A stretch of 64,000 nucleotides of DNA from Heracleum sosnowskyi (Eukaryota; Streptophyta; Magnoliopsida; Apiales; Apiaceae), in assembly GCA_030848705.1 (NCBI GenBank), contig CM061245.1:63142006-63206005 (forward strand), given 5' to 3'. Positions within the stretch are counted from its first letter, which is position 1. The number at the start of each line of letters is the position of its first letter. Shown one piece after another: positions 11,400 through 23,953 of this stretch. The translations under genes were made by a program, and so were the position numbers. Under the pieces are notes generated by a model. That model was given only the letters and a program-made list of their open reading frames with translations, searched no databases and was not told where the DNA came from.

Positions 11400-12049
11400 T
11401 GCATTGCAAGTTGGTGGTGTTGTGTAGTACTTGGCACTCGAACTTCAACATTAAAATAAGATAGTATAATATTTATGTTTCAGCCATATTTTAGCTACGT
11501 GCAGCTAAAGAAACAAGTGATCAATTATTTTTGCTGAAGCAATGTTGCAACAAAGCTCTGATAAGGTTCTGGTGCAGGAGAAAAAAGAGATCAAAATGCG
11601 TAATTTCTCTCTAACAATGATGCAACATTGGATTGGAGTATTCAACTAAAAGTCAAAATCAGAGGATAGATTTTTTGGGCTTTACGACTGATGTGGCAAA
11701 ACATAAGTAGAACCTTACAGGTGTTTATTAAAAATTAGTCTGCAGTAACGTATCTGTTACAATCATAAATAATAAAACCCAATCTACATAATCAGTTAAT
11801 TATCTTAATCGCATAGTTAATGGAAGTATGAATACCATTTACCAAAAAAAAAGAGTTTGAATATCAATCTAGTTTCTAATTCAGTTGGAGATGGGAAAAA
11901 AAGAGCTCTTTTTCTACCAGATGTTTATCATGCTATCTTGGAGGTCTATTCTGATAATATTTTCATGACGCCCTACCTTTGCAGTTAAAAAACGACGCCC
12001 TACCCTTGCAGTTAAAAACATGACATGTAACAATCATCTCCTCAGCTTC
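11400..12049. other. Unannotated non-coding stretch
   Basis: No open frame, terminal repeat or recognisable family was found. A near-duplicate phrase, acgccctacc.ttgcagttaaaaa, occurs twice in tandem at about 11968-12016. Confidence 0.5.
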
Positions 12050-12202
12050 CAGCAAAAAAAAATTGAATTACAGAGACTAAGTAGACTACCAATGACATCA
12101 CTTTTTAGGTTTAGAAAAGTTTGTAAAAACTGGAAGTTGCGTATCTCGGACAACCCATATTTCATTAAGTCTAAACTTGAGAACTCTAACTACAACCCGT
12201 AG
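12050..12202 (+). pseudogene. F-box domain fragment
   Basis: The frame reads LQRLSRLPMTSLFRFRKVCKNW followed by LRISDNPYFIKSKL. This matches the core of plant F-box proteins (I-L-x-R-L-P-V-K-S-L-x-R-F-R-x-V-C-K-S-W, then I-S-D-P-x-F). F-box proteins recruit substrates to SCF ubiquitin ligases through SKP1. The usual N-terminal LPxEL is not in frame, the ORF stops after about 60 codons, and no kelch, LRR or FBA repeats follow. It is a relic of one exon, not a working gene. Confidence 0.6.
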
Positions 12203-12800
12203 AAATGACCCCTTAATGTTAAATCCACACCTTTACAACACCTTGTTAGATAACAGAAGAGAAACTATTATACTAATTCTTACCTTGTTAGATAATAGAA
12301 ACTATTCTTTAAAGTAATAGAATTACCAATAAGTGCAATCTGTACAATAGGTAAGAGCCGATCAAGTTTATACTAATTCTCGGGCCATCATCACCTGGAT
12401 AACTTCATAAACCAAGTTCTCTACCATTATATCTAATTCAGAAGAATTTACTCCAAACTTAACCACGCACCAAATTTTCAAGCCTTTCTAGCTTCAAAAA
12501 ATCTCTCTTACCCGCTGGCAAAAGAAATAAAAAGGCAATTTTTAATTAACTAAATTCAAACAATAAACATATACAAAGAAGAAGTTGAGAGTAGTACCTT
12601 AACTCAATTCGTAAGTACTAATGGAGGGCTTCTACTCAGACAGAAGTAACTTGCAATTCTAGTGTCGATGGGTGTTGTGGTTATCAATTAAATTAGTCAA
12701 TTAATATTGTACATGATACAAACCCGTGAACAATATGATTATATGAAGAATAAAACAAACTAAATTAGAAATTAATATAAAACAAAATAAATGAAAAGGT

Positions 12801-12803
<3 letters not shown>

Positions 12804-12844
<41 letters not shown>
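12804..12844. repeat. (TA)n microsatellite
   Basis: An uninterrupted TA dinucleotide run of about 41 bp. Confidence 0.95.
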
Positions 12845-12846
<2 letters not shown>

Positions 12847-14664
12847 AACTCTTTACATACAGCTAAAGCATATTGGGGCTGCGATTTGATTGCTTGGAGA
12901 TGGGTCCTTTCGTTGGAGGTCTTGCAGTGCTCGCGCGGGAGAGCCGTCTATGTTTCTTTCTTCTACCAGTTCAATAAAGTAAGGTATCAACATTCAAAAC
13001 GAGTATTATATTCAATAATAGCAAATAACTAATAGTTCACAAATACTACTATACACGTCCTACAAAAAATAACTTTTTATCCACAAATTACTACTATCTA
13101 CAAAAAAGAATCTTCATCTACAACTTTTAGACAACAATCAAAGTCTTGATAGTTGCATAATTTTTTTCCGAACTCCCATAGCACAATATTACCCAGTTCT
13201 ATATATTTTTACAGCCCTTGTGAACAAATGCGAGTTGAATACTATAATCCACAACCAAGAGCACTATGTAATATACCAACTTAATCAACTAAAATCACAT
13301 TGACTAATATCAAAATATTTTCATGAGTAAATTCCATTTAATTGTTAAGTAAGTCACAAAGTTCTAATCCTTATACCGTTAAATCCAATATCTTACCTTA
13401 CATATTCTTACCCCAAAACAAAGTAATCAAACGCTCAATCAAAACGACTACATAAGGAGCTGCTTGCCTATATCAACCATACGAATTCAGTGATGCTCGT
13501 GTTTTAGTGAAGAGCGACATAAAAGTAAAAGCCCCTATCTTATAAGTAAAAATCAATAATATATGGATTGTGGGCTATGTACACTATAATTTTTATCTCA
13601 ACCGAATCAAGTGATAAAATGTGTGTAATATAAACTCATAGGTGACACTATTTGTCTGATAGAATTTACCTGTGTAGTTCAAGCACAGGGGAATAATTAT
13701 TTTTAGTTATTTGATGAGGACTGTGATGTGTTAGTTAGATTTAATCAAATTGCACCAAATCAATCAAAGGTACCAAATCAAGTGTTAACCAAAATGCATA
13801 TGAAAATTTAATTAAAAAAATACATCATAAAGAACCAAATATTAATTAATTTTTATAAAACATAGTAGAATGGAATCAAAGGTACCAAATTCGAATTTGG
13901 GCTTGTCCCATGACAACCAGAACAAAACCTGATCATATATATGCAGAGAAAAGCTTACTACTACTTGCTTCCAACTTTGTCGAATTGGAAATTTGCAATG
14001 TACACATGCTTTTATGAGAGGACATTAGGAGACCTAATTAAGGGCAATAGATAGAAGAGCTAATTTAATTAAAATATACAAATATAGATTGAGATAGAAG
14101 TGATGTTAGGGACGAAAAGGAGCATGCTATTGGATTAGTCAGGTCATTAGGTTCCTGCATTTATTTATTTCTATGGACCGGAGCTGAATCAAAATTTCTT
14201 ATTCTTGCTAAGTTGGGATGCTCACATTATAGGTCTTTGTACTCATGGCTGCTTGTGTATTCTTTTATTTATCGAAATTGACTTTCGGAAAAAGTTATAA
14301 ATGTATTTCGTATGCGAGCCTTAAGCCATGTTTTGCAGGACTGAGCCTTTGGATATGCAAAACATTATACTTTACATTTTTACAAATTATCATGTTCATT
14401 AATCTATAACTTCACATATGCATATATTACAAAACAAAACATCATATTCAAAATCAAATCATAGTTAACAAATCAAAATCGAAAACATAACAATTTAACA
14501 ACTAACTTACAGTAAATACAAATCAAAATCACAATAAAAAACATGACCTTACCTGAGTGGATGGAAGGGGTTCTAGAGCAATAGATGGACGATTTTGTTG
14601 GGGTTATGATGTCGATTTTGCTGGGTTTTTTGCTCGAACTCTGTGATGCGAGTGGAAGAGCCGT

Positions 14665-14687
14665 GTATGTATGTATGTATGTATGTA
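14665..14687. repeat. (GTAT)n microsatellite
   Basis: Five full GTAT units plus gta. Confidence 0.9.
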
Positions 14688-14753
14688 GCCTGGCGAAAGT
14701 GTTTTGTATCCTCTGTTCTGCTGGAGTTTTGTTTTAAATTAAACAGACAATGT

Positions 14754-14964
14754 TAAAGTGTTTGGTTAGAATTGAACTCACGGGTGCATTTGTTTAAATT
14801 TTATTTTAATAATATTTAAATGTTAATTTATTATAGTGTACCAAAATACCAACCAACCAAATAAAGTGTAATTTGCTTACAATAGTATAGTATAGATAGA
14901 TAGTATAAATTGATGATTGATTGTGTTTTGTTCTCAATTTCAAGGAATCAAACACCTAGTTTGA
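14754..14964. mobile_element. Possible small MITE
   Basis: Left aagtgtttggttagaattgaa and right ttcaaggaatcaaacacct are imperfect inverted repeats about 200 bp apart around an AT-rich core. GTGTTTGGTT-type termini are common in plant MITEs. The target duplication is not clear, so this is only a candidate. Confidence 0.3.
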
Positions 14965-14973
14965 GGTGATTTT

Positions 14974-15019
14974 GGACTCCAAATCCATCATATGAGGGAC
15001 TCCAAATCCATCATATGAG
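14974..15019. repeat. Perfect 23-bp tandem duplication
   Basis: A 23-bp unit beginning ggactccaaatcc occupies 14974-14996 and repeats exactly at 14997-15019. Confidence 0.9.
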
Positions 15020-15059
15020 TAGGCCAACGGAAGCTCTCGCAATCCTCTACCTCTCCATA

Positions 15060-17986
15060 GCAACAACTTCGAGTTTTGGTAAACTTTAATTTTCGGCAAA
15101 AATTTCAAAGTCAAATTATGTTGTTTAATTCTCGGTTTTTATGTTGTATATGTATAGATCAGGATATATAAATGCTGTATATGTAAAAATCATTGAGTTT
15201 TGAATAATTTTGGAGTTCACGGAATTTTTGAGCTTTGGCCAGAATTACTTTTTTGTAGTTATTTCGTAAAGTTAATGGTGTAGATGGTTATATCGGTCTT
15301 TGTGGAGTAGTATATATTTTTATTGGATCTTTCCGGAAAATTTTATATTCGCCGGAAAATTGATTGTTTCGCCGGATGGTTGCTATTTACGGTTTGTTTT
15401 GGTTGTTTATTGATTTTGGTTTGACATGGAGTAACAAGGATTCAGAAAATATAAGTTTTAGACCGAAAAGCGGGGCTGCCTGATTTTTGTTAGGTCGGCC
15501 GGAAAGTTTTTCGGTGGTTAATGTTCTTGATGTCCTTGAAGGTGTTCTTGAGTAAAATCTGTTTGATCTTTAAAAACCCTAACCTTAATTCTTAAAAGTG
15601 TTTTTGGATTAAAATTTAAATAAAAATTCAGAATTCTGAAAATTATTAATTAATTAATCATTTAAAAAAATGATTAGTTGATTAAATAATTAATAATTGA
15701 TTTATTTTGAATAAATTTTCAAAAATTCGTTTAAAGTTAATTGATTTTAATTAATTTCAATTAATAATTTAAGTAATTTATTTAATCAGTTATTTATTAA
15801 TTGATTAATTTTATTAATTAATTGTTAATTTATTTTGATTAATTTTAATTGATTTCCCTTACTATTTAGTTCTCAAAAAATGAGACGATTCGTTCTAAAC
15901 GAATCAAAATTATTTCTAAACGAAAAATGATTGGTTTTTGATCAAAAAAAATTTTATATTCAAAATCTTTGTAAAATGAAGACCAAATATTTTCAAAAAG
16001 GAGTTTTTGATTTTATTACGTGCTATGTGATCTCTTAATCGAGTCTTGAATGTGTTACGTGATCCGTAAATTATTTATTTGGTTAGTTGAGTCCATAAAT
16101 GTTGTGAAGGGTAGATAGTTAGAGTTGGACGAATGATTAATTTAGACATTTTCGATTGATTTACCGATTGAAGTGTTGTTTAATAATTGTAGTGACTATT
16201 AGACGAGACGAACCAGATTGCCGGAAAATGTTAAATGAAGAATGTGAGAGATGGATGGAGTATTGCTTGTGACTAGTTGGTTTATTTATGAGGTGATTTA
16301 ACACCGGGAAAACGTCAAACACTCATAGGGGGCATTTCCAAGTATTTTCTTTCAACATAGATATCATTAAGAATTGTTAATGAGTCAGAGTTTAGTTACA
16401 ATCATTTATAGAATGTGGGAATCATACTCTGAAGTCTAAAGTTCTGTTTGATGTTTGAGTATAAAAGTAAAAGTGTGGGATAGATATCGTGGGATTAGAC
16501 TCATGGCAATCGCAAGAGCGTCAAATCAAAGAATGATTGGAATAGAAGATTGTGCCACATGACAGAATAAGAAGGAAATTGTATTACTTCGGCTTTACGT
16601 AATAGCTAAGGACCGGAGGCAAATGTTTATACTCTTCACTTACTTTCCAAGTGTTGATTCTTTTATATTATCTCGCAAGTTTACTATCCAATACCCTATT
16701 GTTCAGAGTATGCACACTTTCAGTTATCAAATATTTGTTATCAGTGTGCATCAATGTTTTTCTTCAAAATATGTCTGAGATGTTTAAATGAATTGATTTA
16801 AAGTTACAATTACTGAACTTATACGAGTTCCTTTTTACGAATACCCTGATTTGAAAATATTGAGTTTAAATGTAACCAATCCTAATTGATTGGGGATTAA
16901 TGAGCCCGATAAGGGTAAAATGAGATTTTAAAATTTGTGTTTTATTCTGAACCCTATGATAATTGGAATAGAGCGTAAAAGGTCGAGGTTTCGGTCCAAC
17001 GAGATGAATTTTTGGACAATGTCAATAAGCTCCTAAGGGGCTAATGAGTGTCGGGATCCCTTGAAATGTGTTGAGCCTGCTGTGTACCATAATAAGGTTG
17101 ACGAGATTTGAGTGACTGATCATCGGCTTAGCTCGTAGCATCGTATGAATTCCAATTTATTTGAAAATGATGATGATTGAAAAATGAGATGACTCAAATG
17201 TCTTACCTTGAGAGAACTATTGCTTTCAAAAGATTTACTTTGGTAGAACTATTGTCTTCTGACTTACTGATCTACATTTACATCCTGTTTTCTACATATT
17301 CTTGCATTCGATGTTAGTCGGATATCTGTGGCGATCAATATAGTTTCCTTCTATTTTAAACTATTAAGTTACCAAAAGTTTGAATGAAAAATTATTGCGA
17401 AACATCAAAATTGTTTTAAAATTTTTGGAAGTCATAAATGTTCAAACCAAATACCTACTTTGTTTGAAAAACTCATACTTATTTTGGAAATTATCCTATT
17501 GTGGTTTGAGAATACACCTGCTAAGCATTTCTTGCGTTTATACTTGCTTGCTTCATATTTTAACCTTTCAGTAAAAACATAAATTGGCGAGATTTACCCG
17601 CGTAGCTTGGACAGTGAAGGGAAAAGATAGTAGCGTGAAGATGATTTGATCCAGAATATTCGGAGCTAGAGTAAGATTATTGTATAAAGTTGTTTTTTAT
17701 TATTTTGTATAAGATTAGTTGGCCTGGTATACTTCTTACGAAGTTATACTAGTGTTATAGGATTTATGCAAAGAGATTGTTGTAACGCAGAAATTATATT
17801 TAATGGAATTTGGATTCTTGTTTCTAGCACTATAACCTAAAAGATCTTGGTATAGTTGGGGTTGCATGTGTTACGTTTCAATCGTTAAACAATTATAGGT
17901 GAAAGTTTAAGATTAAACAGGTGGTTTAATATTGAGATTTTAGGGTGACGACCAAATCTTCTGACCCGGGATTTTGGGGCGTCACA
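15060..17986 (+). mobile_element. Gypsy LTR of a related subfamily (solo or remnant)
   Basis: The 3' end, gacgaccaaatcttctgaccc to ggggcgtcaca (17986), and the block near 16580 (attacttcggctttacgtaa) match the 3843-6002 LTR. The gttatactagtgttatag.atttatgcaaag block near 17745 also corresponds. The 5' half, with ccggaaaa-rich and TTAATTA-rich tracts, does not match that family, so this is a related but distinct LTR. The left boundary is uncertain. No PBS follows 17986, so it is not a 5' LTR of an adjacent element. The 64-codon ORF at 17380 lies inside the LTR. Confidence 0.6.
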
Positions 17987-18327
17987 TCTATGTAATCACA
18001 AGTGATCATTTTGTATGTTAAAATTGTATTGTATTGATGACAACTCTGTATTTTGTATGTTACTTGGTGACATTAGTTGTATTGGATAGCCGCTTCCTCA
18101 GTTTTACGACTCACTCTTTACTATTTTCGGCTTATATTAATTCTTAGAGCTCAGTTTGGATGTGAATGAGATGGACTTTGGAATATCATTCTTAAAGAGT
18201 AAATATATTAAAAAAGATTCACCTTTGTGTTTTAGGTTAAAAATGGTAATAGTTTTCTTTGTTTGAGTAATAACTGTTTTTAGATTTTAGTGGCTATAAA
18301 TAATAGTCCAAAATAAGTGCGGGGCAC
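17987..18327 (+). other. Unassigned sequence upstream of a Gypsy protease remnant
   Basis: No open frame or terminal repeat was recognised. It probably belongs to the same decayed Gypsy internal region as the next feature. Confidence 0.4.
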
Positions 18328-18720
18328 TTGAAAATGAAGTTGAAGGGTATGATTGGGGACAATGAGGTGGTAGTGCTAATCGATCCCGGCGCAAGACATA
18401 ATTTTGTGTCGTTGGAAAAGGTGGTTGCACTGCATATTCCTGTGACTGAATCTAGAGGGTTTGGGGTGTCATTGAGAGATGGGGAAGTTATAAAAGGTAG
18501 TGGAGTGTGGGAAAATGTAATGTTACAACTGGATGGAGGGGTAATAATTCAAGAGAATTTTTTACCATTGAAGTTGGGTACAACAAATATTATACTTGGG
18601 GTACAATGGTTAGAGAAGTTAGGAGCGGGGGTAACCAATTTGAAGTCTCAGATCATGCAATTCAATGTTGCAGAGATAAAGATAACTCTGGTTGGGGATC
18701 TGATAAGCGTGAGCTTTATC
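18328..18720 (+). pseudogene. Ty3/Gypsy retropepsin fragment
   Basis: The translation has the fold order of a plant Gypsy aspartic protease: a start like MKMKLKGMIGDNEVVVLID, then an ARHNFVS segment, and about 80 residues later TNIILGVQWLEKLG, matching the conserved ILG-x-x-W-L. The catalytic triad, normally D-S/T-G followed by ATHNF, reads D-P-G, so the active site is probably lost. No gag upstream or reverse transcriptase downstream is visible, and the frame degenerates after about 18700. The solo LTR at 18812 separates it from any former downstream part. Confidence 0.7.
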
Positions 18721-18811
18721 TTAATATTTTCCCTATATTCAAGTTATTTTGTATTGATTTGGATTTTTATTTAATAAATTATAATGTTTTATTGTAGGTA
18801 TCAAGGAGTTT

Positions 18812-19842
18812 TGTTAGGATTTATGGGTGATAGCTTAGAGACAACTTAACTTTGTGTTTTGTAAATACTTAATTTTATTAAGTAGAACATACTGTCACAG
18901 CCAGAGTATGTTCTTGTAGCCAATTAATTGGCTGTAATAAAATTGCGTGTACATCTTGGAAGAAGTTCATTTGATTGTTCAAGCCTCAAGGAGTATATCA
19001 GGTCGAGAACAAGAATAAAAACTACTATCATGCCCTTGCAGTAAGGTTACAAGAAGACAACATGTTGCAAGTCATGACAGCATATTCACTCTGACAGCAA
19101 CATTGGTGGAAGCCTTGAGACATCAACTCTCTATCCACCTGACAGCAAGTTTGGAACTCCTGACAACACCTTTTGCGGGGAGTTCATACTGTCACCAAAA
19201 GCGTATTCTTGTGACAGCAAACTTGGAAGTGCAAGATACTGTCTCAGAGGGATAAACTTTGAATTGGGGATCTACCCAGTCAAACATGTGATAGTTTGGA
19301 TGTTCAAGAAACAGGCGTGATGCAGTATCCCAACACTGCATCAGGTCTACAAAGACTACGACAGAAGCTTAAGGGATCACAAGACAAAGCTCACCAATTC
19401 AAGAGTATGACAAATCAACATCTACTGGAATTGTGTTAGCTAAATATAGAATGTATCTAGATTGCTTTTTCTGTAATGATAACTTTGTTTGTTTAGAAAT
19501 TTGGGTAAGACACACGGGTAGGCAAATTGGAAGGAGCTGCCACATGAAAATGACAACAGCTCCACAAACCCGTGATGATAGAGATAGGATTAGTATACTT
19601 AGACTATCTCTCATTTTATGTTGTGTATTCCTGAAGAATCGAAGCTTGAGAAAAACTCACTTTTTCTTAAGGTTGTAGCAACACTTTGCAAAATAAATAA
19701 AACATTTATTTTGTGAGTAATCTACTTGTGTTTGCATTTCTTCTACTGATAAACATTAATCTTAGTTTTCGTTGTTGGAACAAAGATTGAAATTTATCAG
19801 TATTGCATTCAACCCCCCTTATGCAATACTCAAGGACCAACA
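18812..19842. mobile_element. Solo LTR (probably Copia type) with 5-bp TSD
   Basis: It starts TGTTAGGATTTATGGG and ends with TGCAATACTCAAGGACCAACA (CA at 19841-19842). It is flanked by agttt at 18807-18811 and 19843-19847, a perfect 5-bp target-site duplication. The length is 1031 bp. The TGTTxxx...CCAACA ends and the CAACCCCCCTTATGCAATAC-like terminus suggest Copia. No internal coding is left, as expected after LTR-LTR recombination. Two small ORFs on either strand (19399-19678) are incidental. Confidence 0.85.
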
Positions 19843-19935
19843 AGTTTTAATAAAGGAAGGCTTGGAGCTTAATTGGCAAGAGTTGGAGATTTATTTGATT
19901 AAAATTCAGATTTTATGACCCACTTGCGAATTTCA

Positions 19936-19979
19936 GACTGTTTGGGTCATAACCGGAGACTGTTTGGGTCATAACCGGA
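19936..19979. repeat. 22-bp perfect tandem duplication
   Basis: gactgtttgggtcataac plus cgga occurs twice in direct succession. Confidence 0.9.
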
Positions 19980-21157
19980 GTTCTATAAGTCTGATTCAGA
20001 CGATTCAACAGCCCGCGGAAAACTTATGAGAAGAGATTTATTTTGGAAGTGGCCTTGATATTAAAATCCAGCCGAGTCAGTCCAGAATCAGAGCCCAACA
20101 GTCAGCTACGAATTTCTATTACTGGAATTCAATTTTATTTGGGAAATTTCCTTTTATTTGTATTAAATAATAAAAAATACTTTTATTAGATATATTATTA
20201 GATATAATTCAGATCTAATCTGAATATACATTGAACGCAAGAGAGAAAGATAGAGACACGCACGTAGAGAGAAAAAGAAGAAGCTTGAAGAAGGAGATTC
20301 AGCCATTGAAGACGTTCAACTGGACTTGTTTTCTTCATCTTTGTGTTTAGAATTCTCTCCTTACTCTTTTAATCATGTTTATGTGCTATCAATTCTTGGA
20401 TTGTTTTGAGATCTTGATTATGAACTAACCTTTATAAAGTTGAGATTTTTATGGAACCCTAGCATGGGATTATTGGTGTTTTGTTAAAGAGTGTTGTATG
20501 CAGTTCTATAGTTTATTCATTCAAGTGTTTTTCATGTTAATACTTGCTATTGTCTAATCAACTTTAGTGGGTTAATGAGTTAATTATAATATTGAGAGAG
20601 TTATAATTAATTGACATAAAACTTGAATGGTGCATGATTATATCTTTGATTATAATATTGTTACGATATAGAAATATATTGTGACCATGCATAGCTTTGT
20701 GAATTGATGCTTAATTGTATTCTGAGGAGTAAATTGGCATAGACATATGTTAGTTTACTTGTTTGGAATTATACCATAGTAATTTCGAGAGAAACCTATG
20801 ACCATTGAATTCTAGCTAGTGAACTGTGGAATTGTTATAGTGCTACGCGATACTTTTATTGATTTTCATGTGTTAGGGGGAAGTAATTATCCTGACTTAT
20901 CTTCTCATAGCTGAATCTCGTAAGACTCTCTTTGCTATTATAATATTAGTTAGTTAATTAATTAGTTTAGATATAAAATCATCAATCAATTCTTGTGTTT
21001 GATAACTGAACTATGTGATTTTACTTGCGATTAATACAAATCTACAGTCCTTGAGGAACGAAATCTGGTATATACTACTATATTCCTTGCAGTTTGGTTT
21101 TTAGTTACTTCTGTGCTAACGGGAGTAATAATTGTTTCTTGTCAGGTTTCTTTGTGT
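19980..21157 (+). mobile_element. Probable Gypsy LTR or leader preceding a gag start
   Basis: A long non-coding stretch ends in tacagtccttgaggaacgaa and a tatatactactatattccttgcag tail. This resembles LTR ends of Athila/Tat-like Gypsy elements as I remember them, and a gag-like ORF follows directly. The usual tggcgccgttgccgggg PBS region of that clade is not seen. The left boundary is unknown. Confidence 0.4.
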
Positions 21158-21397
21158 ATGAACGAAGAACCTTCAGGATTATTCGCCTTTGATCCTGAAA
21201 TTGAGCGAACCTTCAAAGCAAGAAGAAAAGTGCAACGCGAAGTTAAGAAAGCCATCCTAGTTATGGGTGATGAAAATGCTGATGCTCGAAATGCTATGAT
21301 GGTGATGGATGATAGAGATAGTACTATTCGACAGTATAGGAAACCTCGTGTTGATGAGTTAAACTCAGGGATTGTCTGTAATATCCGTGAACTTTAA
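21158..21397 (+). pseudogene. N-terminal piece of a Gypsy (Athila/Tat-like) gag
   Basis: From the Met at 21158 the ORF encodes MNEEPSGLFAFDPEIERTFK, then a basic Arg/Lys-rich stretch and an acidic run with DENADARNAMM. The FDPEIERTF.ARRK start resembles gag of large Gypsy elements. Only about 79 residues remain before a stop at 21395-21397; no capsid core, zinc knuckle or pol follows. An in-frame upstream ATG at 21113 would add a hydrophobic leader unlike gag, so I prefer 21158. The clade is a tentative call. Confidence 0.5.
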
Positions 21398-21768
21398 TAA
21401 TAATAATAAATTATATGTTATGTGTAGAATAATTATTGTGGAGTATTTGGAGTCTTAATGGTTAAAGGTTATTGAGTAATAGTATGTTAATTGTTGTGTC
21501 AAAAGCCCCTTTCGAATATCTTTTCATTTAGAAATATCTTCAGTTGTGAGCCCCGTTTTGAAAATTCAAAGGCCCCGTTAAAATTTTGTACATCATTATT
21601 ATTCCTTCGTCTTTCGTATCCGAATCATTATTGGAAGATTTCTCGTATTATTATATTCCTTATTATCCGATACTATCAATAGTATTTGTTTTATTCAAAA
21701 AGAGAAAAATTATTCCGTACCCTAATTTTTTAGGGCGATTGATATATCGTTCATATCAATAATACATC

Positions 21769-23953
21769 TGTTATAGCCCCAGTATTCTTGAGCATTCGTT
21801 ATATAAATGATATGTATTGATATGGATAATTATCAGTCCTTGTGGATAACTATCACCTCGTAAAACGTGAACTTTACTTTATTAAAGATTTAAAGTGATC
21901 CAATGGATCAATATCGATCCAAAAATGTCGTTTGGGTTATTATTTTCCACTAAGTATAAAAAGACGAATCGTACATTATCCTTCGTATAATCCGTATTAC
22001 ATATATACAAAAATATAAAAATTCTCGAACCATGTTCTTCGTGTTCTTGACGATTAAACTCAATCTTGAAAGTGTTATTGGAATCCAAATCTCAAGTTCA
22101 AGTACTCAAATCAAAGATCTTGATCTCTAGTTTCAGAATTTTCAAACCATATCATCATCTGGTAATTTTTCAATTTATTATGAATTTTTCAATATTCGAA
22201 TTAAAATTAGGGTTCTTGTTCGAATTGGGGATTTTCATTCTGTTGATTCTCCGTTCAATTGATTGCTTCTAACATGTTTCTAGGGTTCTAATGAGTAGGA
22301 ATTCAAGCTTTAATTTCATGTTTATGTTCGATTTTGAGAAATTCGATTTTTAGGGTTTTTACCCGAAATTTCTTTTGAATAGTCCGTTCATATGAATGAT
22401 CTGACATAGTTTTTGATAGAGGGCTTTTGTTGTATGTGTTCTTAGCTTCATTTTAACATAAAGAACGTAGAGTTTCATGTAGAAATAAGATAGATCGGAA
22501 AATTTGCTTGAGCTCGCCGGAGTTTAGTCGGGATTGAAGTTTCGGCCATGTTTTTGGTATGTTTTTGGTCGGAATGAATTGCTGAGTGTATGAGGAATGT
22601 TTTGGTACAAAAAGCCCCAAATTCTGATGTGTTTTTGAGTCACCGGAATCTTGAATTGTCGCCGGATTCTGGGAAATTCCGGGTTGTTCTTCCCGACCCG
22701 TTTTTGTTCTTCCCGACCTGTTTACCCGAATTGTTGACCCGGTTTCAATCTTCGAAACCCTAATTCATTTTCAGAAAACTGTTTTTGGATTTTATTTTTA
22801 AAAAATAATTCGAAAATAGTTTAAATATTTATAAAAATCATATTTTTATTTTAAAAAATACATTTTTAAATTCAGAAAATTTTGTAAAATCATATTTATT
22901 TATTTAAATTCGAAAATGATTAAATTTAGTTATTTTAATTATTTTTAATTAATAATTAATTAATTTAATTAATTGATTAATATTGATTAATCAGTTAATT
23001 ATTATTAATTGAATCTAATTAATTTAAATTAGATTTAATTATTTCTTGACTTGGTTTAATTATTTAAAAATAGTTTGAGCATTTAGAAAGTGTCAATTAA
23101 TTTTATATTAATTGATTTAATTGTTTTTAAATACTTATATTGGGATTAATAATCCGATTTTTGATTTAAAAATTATTTGTGACTTATTTAAATTCAAATA
23201 AGCATCGAATATTGTTTTAAAAATGTTTATAAGTGCTATATGGTTTATATGAGTTGAATAATGTGTTTTATTGTCCGTAAATTCTTTGTATGAGGGCTAG
23301 TGTCTGAGTTTTGATTTTTGTAAAATAGAACGAGCGTCCGATAAATGCTATTAAATACCTGATTACTTGTTTAGACTTAAAAATGGTTACGAGTATATGT
23401 CGAAGATAGAACGAGGATAGTTAGACTTATTATTATGAGTTGTTTATTATAGAATCGAGTTCCCGGAGCAAGGGAAAGGAGAAGGTAGGATAAGCAAGAT
23501 AGACCTAAGTCAGCTACGTAGACCAGGCAAGTATTTGTGCCTTTACTCGTTGATTCAATTGATATTGTTTCCTATGATTGTGCATGTTACCATCAGAACA
23601 ATCCAGATTATTCAATCTTTACCCCGTATTTGAGCAACTGATGCTATTTCCTTGAATATTCCTAACTCTTTAATTAATCCACAATCGTGTTGAATTCCAG
23701 AAACCTTCACTTCAATTTATTGTATTGACTATATCCATTGTTGACCTTCGTAATTGAGTACGTTGTACCATTGAAACCATTCCGAATCTATTTCTCGGAC
23801 TTCATTTGATATTGAGCAGTTGAAGCTCTTTTGCAACTATTATACCTTGTCATTGTGTATTCATCTTGTGATATTGAATATCAGAAACCTTCATCTTCAA
23901 TTCAGTTTATATTGATGATAACCATTGATTACCTTCTTAAATGAGTATGTTGT
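21769..23953 (+). mobile_element. Gypsy LTR-like fragment, broken on the right by the outer Copia element
   Basis: It starts near TGTTATAGCCCCAGTATTC. It contains the ccggaatc...gtcgccggattc passage, TTAATTA-rich tracts (22920-23050) and, near 23460-23560, a ggcaagtatttgtgcctttac block comparable to the caagttt.actaactctttac block of the other Gypsy LTRs. A degenerate duplication of about 180 bp (23693-23769 and 23873-23953) sits at the right edge. The LTR 3' end is not found, because the Copia LTR begins at 23954 and unrelated sequence follows that element. Confidence 0.5.

Larger units (their letters stand above)
12203..14750. other. Unannotated AT-rich stretch with two microsatellites
   Basis: It contains a (TA)n run of about 41 bp at 12804-12844 and a (GTAT)n run of five units at 14665-14687. 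No coding, RNA or transposon signature was recognised. Two short GC-richer passages (12880-12950 and 14570-14700) share only the phrase gagccgt.tatgt. Confidence 0.5.

Noticed and set aside
12804..12844. TA run as an origin or regulatory element
   Set aside because: A plain dinucleotide microsatellite, common in plant DNA.
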